From Candidatus Njordarchaeum guaymasense (lineage in GTDB: Archaea; Asgardarchaeota; Njordarchaeia; Njordarchaeales; Njordarchaeaceae): a DNA stretch of 16,577 nucleotides. The stretch lies in NCBI GenBank assembly GCA_030587605.1, contig JAUQYT010000231.1:1-16577 (forward strand). The letters run 5' to 3'. Shown here piece after piece: positions 1 through 8,031 of the stretch. Made by a program: the position numbers and the translations under genes. Numbering within the stretch: position 1 is the first letter of the stretch; every line of letters begins with the position of its first letter. The notes under the pieces are model-generated. The model was given only the letters and a program-made list of their open reading frames with translations, had not been told where the DNA came from and made no database searches.

Positions 1-702
1 CTGACAGCAAAGCGTCTGGCAGAAATGGGAGCCAACATTGTCTTGTTGGACATAGATGAATCTCGCGGAAGGGAAGCGGAAAAGGAAATTAGGAAGATGG
101 GGGTAACCGCGAAATTCCTAAGATGCGATGTAAGGTCAAATGTCGACTGCAAGAAAGTGGTTGAAGATGCATACAGGGAATTCCGAAGAATAGATATTCT
201 CTTCAATAATGCGGGGACAATCATACGCAAAAATACGGTTGATCTAAGTGAAGAGGAATGGGACTTAGTTCTGGATATCAACCTGAAGGGAGTTTACCTG
301 CTTTCCCACCATGTGATTCCTCACATGATCAAGAATGGGAGGGGAAGCATAATAAACACGGGTTCGGGGTGGGGGCTAAAAGGTGGACCAAATGCCGTAG
401 CTTACTGCGCCTCCAAAGGCGGGGTCGTGAACCTCACCCGCGCGATGGCAATAGACTGTGGAAAGCATAACGTAAGAGTAAACTGCGTGTGCCCGGGTGA
501 CACGGACACCCCAATGCTACACAAAGAAGCAACCCAGCTCGGCGTAGAGTACGCTAAATTCATGAAGGAGGCCGCAGACCGCCCACTAAACCGCGTTGGA
601 CAACCCGAAGACGTAGCCAATGCAGTTCTGTATCTTGCAAGCGATCTATCGAGTTGGGTAACAGGATCGATTCTCGTTGTGGACGGTGGAGGAACAGCTT
701 GA
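1..702 (+). CDS. SDR-family NAD(P)-dependent oxidoreductase, 5' truncated by window edge
   Basis: The reading frame is open from base 1 (LTAKRLAEMGANIVLLDID), so the ATG at position 25 is internal. The true start and the N-terminal TGxxxGIG cofactor loop lie outside the window. Classical short-chain dehydrogenase signatures are visible: the aspartate ending beta-2 (LLDID), which suggests NAD(H) preference, the NNAG motif, the catalytic tyrosine-lysine pair in YCASK with a serine 13 residues upstream (NTGS), and the PG loop (VCPGDTDTP). The C-terminal VVDGGG ending is typical of 3-oxoacyl-ACP reductase-like or sugar/polyol dehydrogenase SDRs. It is presumably cytosolic. The substrate cannot be read from the sequence. 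A second SDR follows after 13 bases, and both head an apparent operon with GcvP-like subunits, so this enzyme probably oxidises or reduces a hydroxy or keto intermediate of that pathway (inference). Confidence 0.92.
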   Translation: MTAKRLAEMGANIVLLDIDESRGREAEKEIRKMGVTAKFLRCDVRSNVDCKKVVEDAYREFRRIDILFNNAGTIIRKNTVDLSEEEWDLVLDINLKGVYLLSHHVIPHMIKNGRGSIINTGSGWGLKGGPNAVAYCASKGGVVNLTRAMAIDCGKHNVRVNCVCPGDTDTPMLHKEATQLGVEYAKFMKEAADRPLNRVGQPEDVANAVLYLASDLSSWVTGSILVVDGGGTA

Positions 703-715
703 AGGAGGAGCTAAA

Positions 716-1483
716 ATGAGGAGCCATAAGAGTCTCAAAGGCAAGAGGGTTGTTATTACCGGTGGAGCGAGTGGCATCGGTCTTGCCACAGCAAGAAGGT
801 TTCTTGAAGAAAGTGCACGAGTATTCATCATCGACTGGAATAGAGAAGCACTGGATGGCGTCTTGTCTGAAAACCCAAGATTAACTGGGGCATGTGGAGA
901 TGTCAGCAAACCGGAAGAGATGAAGAAGACCTTCAAAAAGATAGACGAAATACTTGGAGGCATCGATGTACTCATTTCAAATGCTGGTATAAGTGTGCGC
1001 AAACCATTCCTCGACATTGAATATGAACAGTGGTCAAAGGTTCTCAGGGTAAATCTCGATGGCATGTTCATCTGTGCCCAAGAGGCTATAAGGAGAATGA
1101 GAAAACGGAAATCGGGTGTCGTTCTACTCACTGCTTCGACCAACGGTCTCGAAGGACATCCACTCTATGCAGACTACAATGCCTCAAAGGCAGGCGTCAT
1201 ACTTCTAGCAAAGACACTTGCACTAGAATTTGCTCCATGGTTGAGGGTGAATGCAATATGCCCTGGTTACGTACTCACACCTATGCAGAAGGCTGAGTAT
1301 ACACCAGAAATGTTGGAAGAAGTAAACTCGAATATTCCCCTCAACCGTCATGCCACGCCAGAAGAAATTGCGGGGCTGTTTGCCTTCCTGGCATCTGACG
1401 AGGCTGCCTACATCACAGGACAAGCCGTAGTCATAGATGGCGGGGAAACAGCAGGACAATACCTAAAGGATTTGGACAGATAG
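716..1483 (+). CDS. SDR-family NAD(P)-dependent oxidoreductase (second copy)
   Basis: This is a complete classical short-chain dehydrogenase of 255 residues, the usual length for the family. The start at 716 is chosen because AAGGAGGAG sits 6 bases upstream; the longer frame from 677 overlaps the preceding gene and only adds non-homologous residues. Motifs are TGGASGIG at residues 15-22 (dinucleotide binding), Asp40 ending beta-2 (NAD preference), NAG at 89-91, Asn113, Ser141, Tyr154 and Lys158 in YNASK (complete catalytic tetrad), CPG near 191-193 and VIDGG near the C-terminus. It is clearly divergent from the SDR before it, so the two are not a recent tandem duplication and may catalyse successive or opposite redox steps. 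Its tight spacing to both neighbours supports co-transcription. The substrate is unknown. Confidence 0.93.
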   Translation: MRSHKSLKGKRVVITGGASGIGLATARRFLEESARVFIIDWNREALDGVLSENPRLTGACGDVSKPEEMKKTFKKIDEILGGIDVLISNAGISVRKPFLDIEYEQWSKVLRVNLDGMFICAQEAIRRMRKRKSGVVLLTASTNGLEGHPLYADYNASKAGVILLAKTLALEFAPWLRVNAICPGYVLTPMQKAEYTPEMLEEVNSNIPLNRHATPEEIAGLFAFLASDEAAYITGQAVVIDGGETAGQYLKDLDR

Positions 1484-1506
1484 GGAGAGCCTGGAGGGGG
1501 TATTCT

Positions 1507-2913
1507 ATGCCTTTCCGAAAAAATGATGAAAAGTTTGTTCACCCTTACATCCCAAATTCCGTGCCAGAAGTAAGGGCAAAGATGCTTCAGGAAATCGGCG
1601 TCAAGGATATTGAAGAGTTGTATGAGGGCATACCAGAAAACTTAAGATTCAAAGGTCGGCTGAATCTACCTGAGCCATTGCTTTCTGAATATGCTCTAAG
1701 AAGTCACGTAGAAAAGATCCTCTCCAACAATATGACGTGCAAGGAAAACACAAGTTTTCTCGGAGGGGGATGCTGGCAACACTATGTGCCAGCGGTCTGT
1801 GACGAGATAAACCAGCGCTCTGAGTTCTTAACAGCGTACGCTGGAGAGCCGTACGAGGATCATGGGAGGTTCCAGGCACTCTTTGAATACGAGAGTCTCA
1901 TGGCGGAACTTTTGGAAATGGATGTCGTTAACGTCCCAACCTATGACTGGTGCCAGGCTGCAAGCACTTCCCTCCGCATGGCTGGAAGGATCACTGGACG
2001 CAAAGAAGTGCTCATAGTAGATACCGTTTCTCCTGAAAGACTTTCTGCCATGAAGAGCTATTGTAGACCTGTTATGACTGTCCAGATGATAAATCATCGC
2101 ACTCAAACTGGTCTGATTGAAATTAATGATTTGGAATCAAAGATCTCTTCAGACACTGCCTGTGTCTATATTGAGAACCCGTCTTATCTCGGCTTCATTG
2201 AAACCCAGGGGAAAGCCATATCAAATATCGTCCATGAAAATAGAGCTTTGAGCGTCGTTGGAGTTGATCCAACGTCCCTTGGAGTTATTGTTCCACCAAG
2301 CACTTATGGTGCAGACATCGTTTGCGGCGACATTCAAGGGCTTGGGATCCACATGAACTATGGCGGAGGACTCGGCGGATTCATAGCTACCCGAGACGAA
2401 AAGGAATTTGTAATGGAATATCCGTTTAGACTCTTCGGAATAACGAAGACGTCCGTCGAAGGAGAACATGGGTTCGGGGATGTTGCCTACGAAAGAACAT
2501 CTTTTGCCAAAAGGGAAGAAGGCAAAGAGTTTGTTGGGACAATGGCAGCATTGTGGGGGATTACAGCTGGCGTATACCTATCTCTCATGGGTCCCAAAGG
2601 GATGCAGGAACTAGGCAAAACAATCATGCAGAAATCACAATACGCAATGACAAAACTGTCAGAGATAAAAGGACTCAAAGCGCCGAAATTCCGATCCCCG
2701 CATTTCAAAGAGTTCGTGGTAGACTTCAACGATACAGAAATGACCGTTGAAAAGATAAACAAATCCCTGCTCCAGAATGGCATATTCGGTGGCAAAGATA
2801 TTTCCACGGAATTCCCACAGCTGGGGAATTGTGCGCTCTACTGTGTTACCGAAATCCACACGAAAGAAGACATAGACAAGTTGGTAGAGACATTGAGTTC
2901 ATTCCTGCAATAG
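1507..2913 (+). CDS. gcvPA-like: Glycine dehydrogenase (decarboxylating) subunit 1-like protein, divergent GcvPA
   Basis: This 468-residue protein matches the N-terminal half of P-protein along its whole length: an N-terminal HPYIPNS segment, FLGGGCWQHYVPAV (84-97), SEFLTAYAGEPYEDHG (105-120), FEYESLMAELLEMDV (126-140), a PLP-fold core and LSLMGPKGM (358-366). In known GcvPA/GcvPB systems this subunit lacks the PLP lysine and completes the active site of GcvPB, which decarboxylates glycine and passes the aminomethyl group to lipoylated GcvH. Several loops I recall as near-invariant in GcvPA are changed here. TPYQPEISQG is AGEPYEDHGR, the YDGATA region is YDWCQAAS (146-153), and the ATSNICT segment is GKEFVGTMA (339-347). 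The ribosome binding site GGAGGGGG lies just upstream of the ATG. Assignment to the family is firm; glycine as substrate is doubtful. Confidence 0.85.
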   Translation: MPFRKNDEKFVHPYIPNSVPEVRAKMLQEIGVKDIEELYEGIPENLRFKGRLNLPEPLLSEYALRSHVEKILSNNMTCKENTSFLGGGCWQHYVPAVCDEINQRSEFLTAYAGEPYEDHGRFQALFEYESLMAELLEMDVVNVPTYDWCQAASTSLRMAGRITGRKEVLIVDTVSPERLSAMKSYCRPVMTVQMINHRTQTGLIEINDLESKISSDTACVYIENPSYLGFIETQGKAISNIVHENRALSVVGVDPTSLGVIVPPSTYGADIVCGDIQGLGIHMNYGGGLGGFIATRDEKEFVMEYPFRLFGITKTSVEGEHGFGDVAYERTSFAKREEGKEFVGTMAALWGITAGVYLSLMGPKGMQELGKTIMQKSQYAMTKLSEIKGLKAPKFRSPHFKEFVVDFNDTEMTVEKINKSLLQNGIFGGKDISTEFPQLGNCALYCVTEIHTKEDIDKLVETLSSFLQ

Positions 2914-2925
2914 GAGGGACCTGAA

Positions 2926-4485
2926 ATGAAAGCAGATAGAGAACCCATGCCAAGAAACTTTCATCAAGCGAAATGGGATGAACCAGTTATCTTTGAATTA
3001 ACTAGGAAGGGCGAGAGAGGAATTCTCGTTAGTGAGGTTGAAAAGGAGATTGAAGAATGCGTCGGGGACGGAATATCCATATTGCCTGAAGACATGAGAA
3101 GAAAGGAACCTCCAGCCCTTCCAGAGATATCACAAATGAGGGTTCTGAAGCATTACCTCCACCTCTCCCAACAATGTCTTGGGGCTGACTTGAATGTCGA
3201 CATAGGACAGGGGACGTGCACGATGAAGTACTCCCCAAAGATCAATAGAATACTAGCAATCTCCCCCAAGGTCACCGAACTCCACCCACTTCAGGATGAA
3301 AGCACCGTACAAGGCGCACTGGAAATAATGTACAAGCTGGATATGTTTTTGAGAGAGATATCGGGGATGGACAGATTCACATTCCAGCCGGGAGGAGGAT
3401 CTTCCGCCATTCTCGCCATGGTTTCCATAATACAAGCTTACCATGACTTCAATGGAGAAACTCATAGAGATGAAATCGTAACTACTATATTCTCCCATCC
3501 ATCAGATGCGGCAGCAGCTGCCGTAAAGGGATACAAGGTGATAACGCTCTACCCCGATGAAGACGGGTACCCTGATATTGAGGCTTTGAAAAAGGCGGTC
3601 TCTCCCCGCACTGCTGCTTTGTTGATAACCAACCCGGAGGACACAGGAATTTTCAATCCCCAGATAGCGGAGTTTACAAGAAATGTTCATGAGGCGGGCG
3701 GGCTGTGCGGCTATGATCAAGCTAACGCTAATGGCATACTTGGCGTAACACGTGCGAGAGAAGCAGGGTTTGACATGTGCTTCTTCAACCTCCACAAAAC
3801 CTTCTCTTCACCGCATGGTTGCGGAGGTCCCGCGACAGGGGCTCTCGGAGTGCGCGAAGAGCTGAAGGACTTCTTGCCTGTCCCCGTAATCGAATTCGAT
3901 GGCGAGAGATACTTCCTTAACTACGATCTTCCAAACACAATAGGAAAAGTGAGGGGATTCTACGGTGTCTTCCCCGCCATTCTTAGCGCTTATGCGTGGA
4001 TAATGAATCTGGGTGATATGGGGCTGAAAGAGGCTGCGAATGTAGCGGTCCTAAATAACAACTATATTTTGAAAAAAGTGAAGGAAATAAGAGGAGCAAG
4101 CGCACCGTATGCAAAAGGAAAGCACCGCGTAGAGCAGGTAAGGTACAGCTGGCAAAAGCTCACGGAAGAGACAGGCATAACAACTGAAGATATTACATAC
4201 AGGATGGCGGATTTCGGCTTTCATCTTTGGTCGAGTCACCATCCCTTCATCGTTCCACAGCCATTTACCATTGAACCCACAGAATCGTACTCCAAAGACG
4301 AGATCGACGAATACATAGCTGGCCTGAAGAAAGTCGTCGAAGAAGCCTACCGTGAACCTGAAAAAGTCAAAACCGCACCGCTCAGCAGTGTTGTGCACAA
4401 GATAGACCAGAGCACGCTAGACGATCCTGAAAAGTGGGCAATCACATGGAGGGCTTACCTAAGGAAACACGGAAAGGGTGACTGA
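2926..4485 (+). CDS. gcvPB-like: Glycine dehydrogenase (decarboxylating) subunit 2-like protein, divergent GcvPB
   Basis: This 519-residue PLP-dependent fold-type I subunit is collinear with GcvPB: an IFELTRKGERG opening (22-32), GTCTMKYSPKIN (96-107), ELHPLQDE (118-125), QPGGG (154-158), NLHKTFSSPHG (288-298) with Lys291 as the expected PLP Schiff-base lysine, PFLPVP-like DFLPVP (315-320), and the C-terminal IEPTES (449-454). It should pair with the preceding gene as an alpha2beta2 enzyme; the 12-base gap with AGGAGGG supports coupled expression. Differences from the family as I recall it are QPGGGSSAI for QPAAGAHGE, SHPSDAAAA (190-198) for AHGTNPASA, YDQANANG (263-270) for YDGANLNA, and HGCGGPATG for HGGGGPGSG. 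These sit around the PLP and substrate pocket, so the chemistry may differ from glycine decarboxylation. No GcvH or GcvT is encoded nearby. Confidence 0.86.
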   Translation: MKADREPMPRNFHQAKWDEPVIFELTRKGERGILVSEVEKEIEECVGDGISILPEDMRRKEPPALPEISQMRVLKHYLHLSQQCLGADLNVDIGQGTCTMKYSPKINRILAISPKVTELHPLQDESTVQGALEIMYKLDMFLREISGMDRFTFQPGGGSSAILAMVSIIQAYHDFNGETHRDEIVTTIFSHPSDAAAAAVKGYKVITLYPDEDGYPDIEALKKAVSPRTAALLITNPEDTGIFNPQIAEFTRNVHEAGGLCGYDQANANGILGVTRAREAGFDMCFFNLHKTFSSPHGCGGPATGALGVREELKDFLPVPVIEFDGERYFLNYDLPNTIGKVRGFYGVFPAILSAYAWIMNLGDMGLKEAANVAVLNNNYILKKVKEIRGASAPYAKGKHRVEQVRYSWQKLTEETGITTEDITYRMADFGFHLWSSHHPFIVPQPFTIEPTESYSKDEIDEYIAGLKKVVEEAYREPEKVKTAPLSSVVHKIDQSTLDDPEKWAITWRAYLRKHGKGD

Positions 4486-4487
4486 AA

Positions 4488-5597
4488 TTGAAGCGACTGG
4501 GGCTTATAGTGAATCCTATAGCTGGCATGGGCGGACGGGTTGGCCTCAAAGGAACAGATGGGCCAGATATTCTGAAAAAGGCGAAGAGCCTTGGCGCAAA
4601 GCCTTGGGCTCCTGATAGGGCGAGAGATGCTCTAAGGAAACTCGCATCCTTCAAAGACAGAATAGAGATAGTGACATATCCCCGGACGATGGGCGAAGGA
4701 ATAGTCACTAGCTGTGGGTTTAAACCACAAGTCATAGGGACAATTCCAGAAACCACCACGGCCTCCGATACAAAAAGAGCCGCTCAAGACATGCGCAAAG
4801 AAAAAGTGGATCTGCTTCTCTTTGCTGGCGGAGACGGAACTGCGAGAGACATTTACGACGCCGTTGGTAACTCTACGGTGGTATTAGGCATACCCGCCGG
4901 CGTCAAGATCTATTCTGCAGTTTTCGCTTCAAATCCTGCGAGAGCAGGAGAACTGGCGGGACTATATCTGGAAGGCACTGTCAGGGAGGTCATAGAGGCG
5001 GAGGTAATGGACATCAACGAAGCTGATTACAGAGAAGGCATACTCTCCGCCAAGCTGTATGGGTATCTTAAGATTCCATTCGAAATAACCCATGTTCAGG
5101 CTTCGAAGGCTGGAAGTCCCCCCAATGAAAAATATTCTCAGGAAGCAATCGCCCTCGACATAGTGGAGAGCATGTCTGACGATCTCTACTACATTATTGG
5201 ACCAGGCACGACGACGAAAACAATTATTCAAAAGCTTAACCTAGATAGTTCTCTGCTTGGCGTGGATCTCGTCTACAAGAAAAAACTCGTTGACAAAGAC
5301 TTGAATGAAAGGTTACTGTTGGAACAAATCAAAGCCAAAAAAACAAAATTGATTATCACGCCCATTGGCGGTCAGGGCTACTTACTTGGCAGAGGGAATC
5401 AACAGATTAGTCCCCGAGTGATTGAACAAGTTGGAAGGGACAATATTATCGTGGTAGCGACGAGAAACAAGATAGATTCTCTCCATGGGCGCCCCTTGCT
5501 GATAGACACGGGAGATGAAGCGACAGACAATCTTTTGAGAGGATACTTCAAAATCGTAACAGGTTATAAGGAAAGCATAATCTACAAATGTGTCTAG
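4488..5597 (+). CDS. COG3199 ATP-NAD/AcoX kinase-like protein
   Basis: This 369-residue protein has the NAD-kinase-like fold of COG3199. It opens with LGLIVNPIAGMGGRVGLKG (4-22), has the nucleotide-binding GGDGTARD at 114-121, then GIPAGVK (134-140) followed by YSAVFA, an IIGPGTTTK segment (236-244) and ITPIGGQGYLLGRGNQQISP (290-309), all characteristic of the AcoX branch. AcoX proteins are encoded beside acetoin dehydrogenase genes in bacteria, but their biochemical role is poorly settled. NAD kinase activity here is a family-based guess. The start is TTG, two bases after the GcvPB-like stop, with GGGTGA about 5 bases upstream, so translation is probably coupled. Being in one operon with two SDRs suggests a role in supplying or modifying a nicotinamide cofactor, or in phosphorylating a pathway intermediate (inference). 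Confidence 0.85.
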   Translation: MKRLGLIVNPIAGMGGRVGLKGTDGPDILKKAKSLGAKPWAPDRARDALRKLASFKDRIEIVTYPRTMGEGIVTSCGFKPQVIGTIPETTTASDTKRAAQDMRKEKVDLLLFAGGDGTARDIYDAVGNSTVVLGIPAGVKIYSAVFASNPARAGELAGLYLEGTVREVIEAEVMDINEADYREGILSAKLYGYLKIPFEITHVQASKAGSPPNEKYSQEAIALDIVESMSDDLYYIIGPGTTTKTIIQKLNLDSSLLGVDLVYKKKLVDKDLNERLLLEQIKAKKTKLIITPIGGQGYLLGRGNQQISPRVIEQVGRDNIIVVATRNKIDSLHGRPLLIDTGDEATDNLLRGYFKIVTGYKESIIYKCV

Positions 5598-5629
5598 TAC
5601 TGATTGGAATTGATGAGAGATGATTTGTT

Positions 5630-6403
5630 TTGAGTGATCCTGCTCGCACAACATTGGATGAGCTTGATGGCTATGGTCCATTCAGGCAATCTGAGTCACA
5701 AGTAGTATTGTTCAGTATCGGCAATGACTACGAGGCCCATGGTCCGGCTTTGCCGAAAGAGATTGACAGTAGAGTGGCTAAGGAGCTGGCTATAAGGGTG
5801 GCTAACGCGTCGGGCGCTAGCTACTGCGCGCATATACCCTTCTCAACAGACATGACTGGCGACTTGGCGAAGTACTGGTCCCCGCGTTACATTCCATTTG
5901 ACGAATTCGCAAGTAAAACTCTTGAGTTTCTTCGTTTCTACATGAAGCAGCTTGCTTACAAGCCTAGGAAAGTTGTTATCTTGAATGGGCATGGTGGCAA
6001 TACCTTGCTAATAACCATGATTGGAAAGTACAGTGAAGCGCTTGGCGTTGATGTTGATGTCTTCATACCAGAAGAAGTGAGGATTCCAGTTGACTACCAA
6101 GGGGAACACGCATATGTTATCGAACACTCGGTCGCTGCCTACCTTGGACTTCTCGACAAGAAGAGACTAGACGAGCTGAACCAAGTTGCCAACAAAGATC
6201 CACTTGAAGCGCTGAGAAGATGGCCCTCCGTGGCTGGGTTGGGAGGATTCATAGAGTTCGGAGGAGAGAAATTCAGTGTACTGAGATCCATGCTAACTGA
6301 ATGTCTGGAACATTTCAAAAAGAAGAGAAAGATCCAAGCAGATGTCAAACTGGGAGAAAAAATATTCACTTCAATGGTAAAAACCATCAAGGATCAACTC
6401 TGA
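5630..6403 (+). CDS. Creatininase-family metal-dependent amidohydrolase
   Basis: This 257-residue protein belongs to the creatininase family of metal-dependent amide and formamide hydrolases. Likely ligands are Glu35, His37 and Asp46 in DYEAHGPALPKEID, His121 in NGHGGN (119-124), and Glu165 in HAYVIEHS, the counterpart of the HAGxxET motif. The common HGPHLP has become HGPALP, close to the variant in the archaeal deformylase ArfB of riboflavin/F420 synthesis, so ArfB is one possible function. Its place in the GcvP-like operon suggests instead a hydrolase acting on an amide or lactam pathway intermediate. TTG is the only upstream start in frame after the TGA at 5621; a purine-rich GATGAGAGATGA precedes it. 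The function is assigned to family level only. Confidence 0.84.
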   Translation: MSDPARTTLDELDGYGPFRQSESQVVLFSIGNDYEAHGPALPKEIDSRVAKELAIRVANASGASYCAHIPFSTDMTGDLAKYWSPRYIPFDEFASKTLEFLRFYMKQLAYKPRKVVILNGHGGNTLLITMIGKYSEALGVDVDVFIPEEVRIPVDYQGEHAYVIEHSVAAYLGLLDKKRLDELNQVANKDPLEALRRWPSVAGLGGFIEFGGEKFSVLRSMLTECLEHFKKKRKIQADVKLGEKIFTSMVKTIKDQL

Positions 6404-6426
6404 TAGACAAGAGGTCGCAAAGGAGA

Positions 6427-7110
6427 ATGCCTCGTCCGTTTAAGGTTACTCATGACGTTTACTGCGTTGGTGGAAGCGGCATCTCGAATGAAGGCGACTG
6501 CATGGTTTACTTGATTGACTGTGAGAACAACGAGTTCATTCTAATTGATTCAGGGGTCGCCGACGCTGAAAGGATTGTGAGCAACATTGAAAGTCTGGGC
6601 TTCGAGCCAAAGTGGATCACCCATCACGTTATCACACACTGCCACATCGACCACATAGGTAACTCCGCCAGTTTGAAGAGAATGCTGCGTTTCAAGGTTT
6701 ACGCGCATGTCCCTGACTCAGAAGTGATCGAGGAGGGTGGGGTCAGGACTGGTGCGGATTTCTACGGTGTGCCATATGAACCTGTGAAGGTTGACGTGAA
6801 ATTCACTAAACCTGAGGAGACACTCAGAGTAGGCAAGCGTGAAGTCAAGATCCTCCATGTTCCCGGTCACACGCCTGGTGGAATCTGTCCCTATATCGAC
6901 GTGAGAGGAGAGAGAGTCATATTCGCTCAAGATGTTCATGGCCCAATTTTCGAGGCATTCGGCTCCGATAGAAGGCAGTTCGCTGAGTCTTTGAAGAAGG
7001 AGAGAGACCTCAAAGCAGACATTCTCTGCGAAGGGCACTACGGAATCTACAAAGGAAAAGAGAACGTAAGAAAATACATAGAAGGATACGTCAGAGAGTT
7101 TTCGATGTGA
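6427..7110 (+). CDS. Metallo-beta-lactamase-fold hydrolase
   Basis: This 227-residue protein has the complete metallo-beta-lactamase-fold zinc set: THCHIDH gives His71, His73, Asp75 and His76, then His148 in HVPGHTPGG, Asp169 in FAQDVHG, and His204 in CEGHYG. This is the glyoxalase II-like or generic MBL-hydrolase type, a cytosolic enzyme that could hydrolyse a thioester, ester or lactone; no signal peptide is seen. The start at 6427 is chosen because MPRPFKVTHDVYCVGG begins at the normal point for the fold. The longer frame from 6301 runs inside the upstream gene. Purine-rich AGGAGA directly precedes the ATG and GAGGT lies 11 bases away, so the initiation signal is not ideal. It is the last gene of the co-directional run, 23 bases after the creatininase-family gene. 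Confidence 0.88.
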   Translation: MPRPFKVTHDVYCVGGSGISNEGDCMVYLIDCENNEFILIDSGVADAERIVSNIESLGFEPKWITHHVITHCHIDHIGNSASLKRMLRFKVYAHVPDSEVIEEGGVRTGADFYGVPYEPVKVDVKFTKPEETLRVGKREVKILHVPGHTPGGICPYIDVRGERVIFAQDVHGPIFEAFGSDRRQFAESLKKERDLKADILCEGHYGIYKGKENVRKYIEGYVREFSM

Positions 7111-7304
7111 TAAGAGGGGGCAAGAAGAACAAATCTCCGAAGTCTCACTGGAAGCAGTTCCAAGCAACGTTGTCTTGAATTATGGATTACAAGATTTCAA
7201 TTTATGAGAAATCACTTTTCTGGTTGCTGATAGCAAGAGAGATGACTGTCCCCTAAATCTGTCTGTGTTGCCTCTGCGCTATTCCCATGTAGTCGATAGA
7301 TTCT

Positions 7305-7850
7305 CTATTCTACTAGCATTCGTTTCAGAAGATTCTCACGTTTGTTGATGAACAAAGCTAGGAATAGGAGCGCCATAAGTGTGTGTATTATTAAAGACGC
7401 AATTACCATGCCTCCCAATGCAGAGCATATGGGACTTGGTGTATCGCCGATCATTACGAAAGGCCAAAGAATCGGATTATATGGATGATTTGTTATATCC
7501 AACAAAACATGGGAGATGTTCCCGAGAAAAACTGACAAAATGAGAGCCAATGAGAAACTACAAACGCATCGAACTTCGCGTCTATCAACTCTCAACAGCC
7601 TCCCAATCAGAGGAGGATACATGAAAACAGTAAACACTACGGAGAGGGATGTCCCAATTGTGGCGGCTCCAAGCAGACTATGAAGTACCATCCTATCCGG
7701 GATGCTGGTTCCCAGCAACAAGATCATGAAGGGTATCTCAAGATCCGGAAACATCGAGCCCACAATAAGCCCAGGCAGACTTAGCTTAAGCTTGGAGCCA
7801 AGCTTGTAGATCAGGTAAGACACAGGATAGTGGAAAGGGGTTAAGGGCAA
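7305..7850 (-). CDS. DUF4184/YdjM-like integral membrane protein
   Basis: This 181-residue hydrophobic protein begins PLTPFHYPVSYLIYKLG and has LIVGSMFPDLE at 28-38, HSLLG at 57-61, and ISHVLLDITNHPYNPILWP at 112-130. The spaced His/Asp residues (Asp36, His57, His114, Asp118, His122) and four or so membrane segments (about 26-48, 58-80, 100-118 and 142-168) match the DUF4184/YdjM (DUF457) group, often labelled membrane-bound metal-dependent hydrolases without direct biochemical proof. The start is TTG; GGAGGA lies 10 bases upstream on the minus strand, which supports it. It ends tail-to-tail with the operon on the other strand, separated by 194 bases in which I see no gene. The cellular role is unknown. 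Confidence 0.72.
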   Translation of the reverse strand: MPLTPFHYPVSYLIYKLGSKLKLSLPGLIVGSMFPDLEIPFMILLLGTSIPDRMVLHSLLGAATIGTSLSVVFTVFMYPPLIGRLLRVDRREVRCVCSFSLALILSVFLGNISHVLLDITNHPYNPILWPFVMIGDTPSPICSALGGMVIASLIIHTLMALLFLALFINKRENLLKRMLVE

Positions 7851-8031
7851 TTTCTACAACTCCTCCAGAGTTGACTGGACTAGATTCACTTGGCTTTTTC
7901 CTGCTTCATACTAATGATGCTTGTTACGAAGATCTACTCAGAAGAAAGTCCATGGAAGACACCGTCACGTGGCTCTACGAGGGAGCTAATCGAATCTTGA
8001 CAGACATCGTTTCTTATTTTATTACCCCTAT

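Noticed and set aside
646..1143. Long minus-strand open frame of 165 codons opposite the second SDR
   Set aside because: It is the antisense shadow of a gene with a complete SDR catalytic set and a strong ribosome binding site.
7851..8031. Plus-strand open frame of about 58 codons (from TTG through VTWLYEGANRILTDIVSYF to a stop at 8040)
   Set aside because: No ribosome binding site or recognisable motif, and it overlaps the end of a well-supported minus-strand gene. Probably chance.
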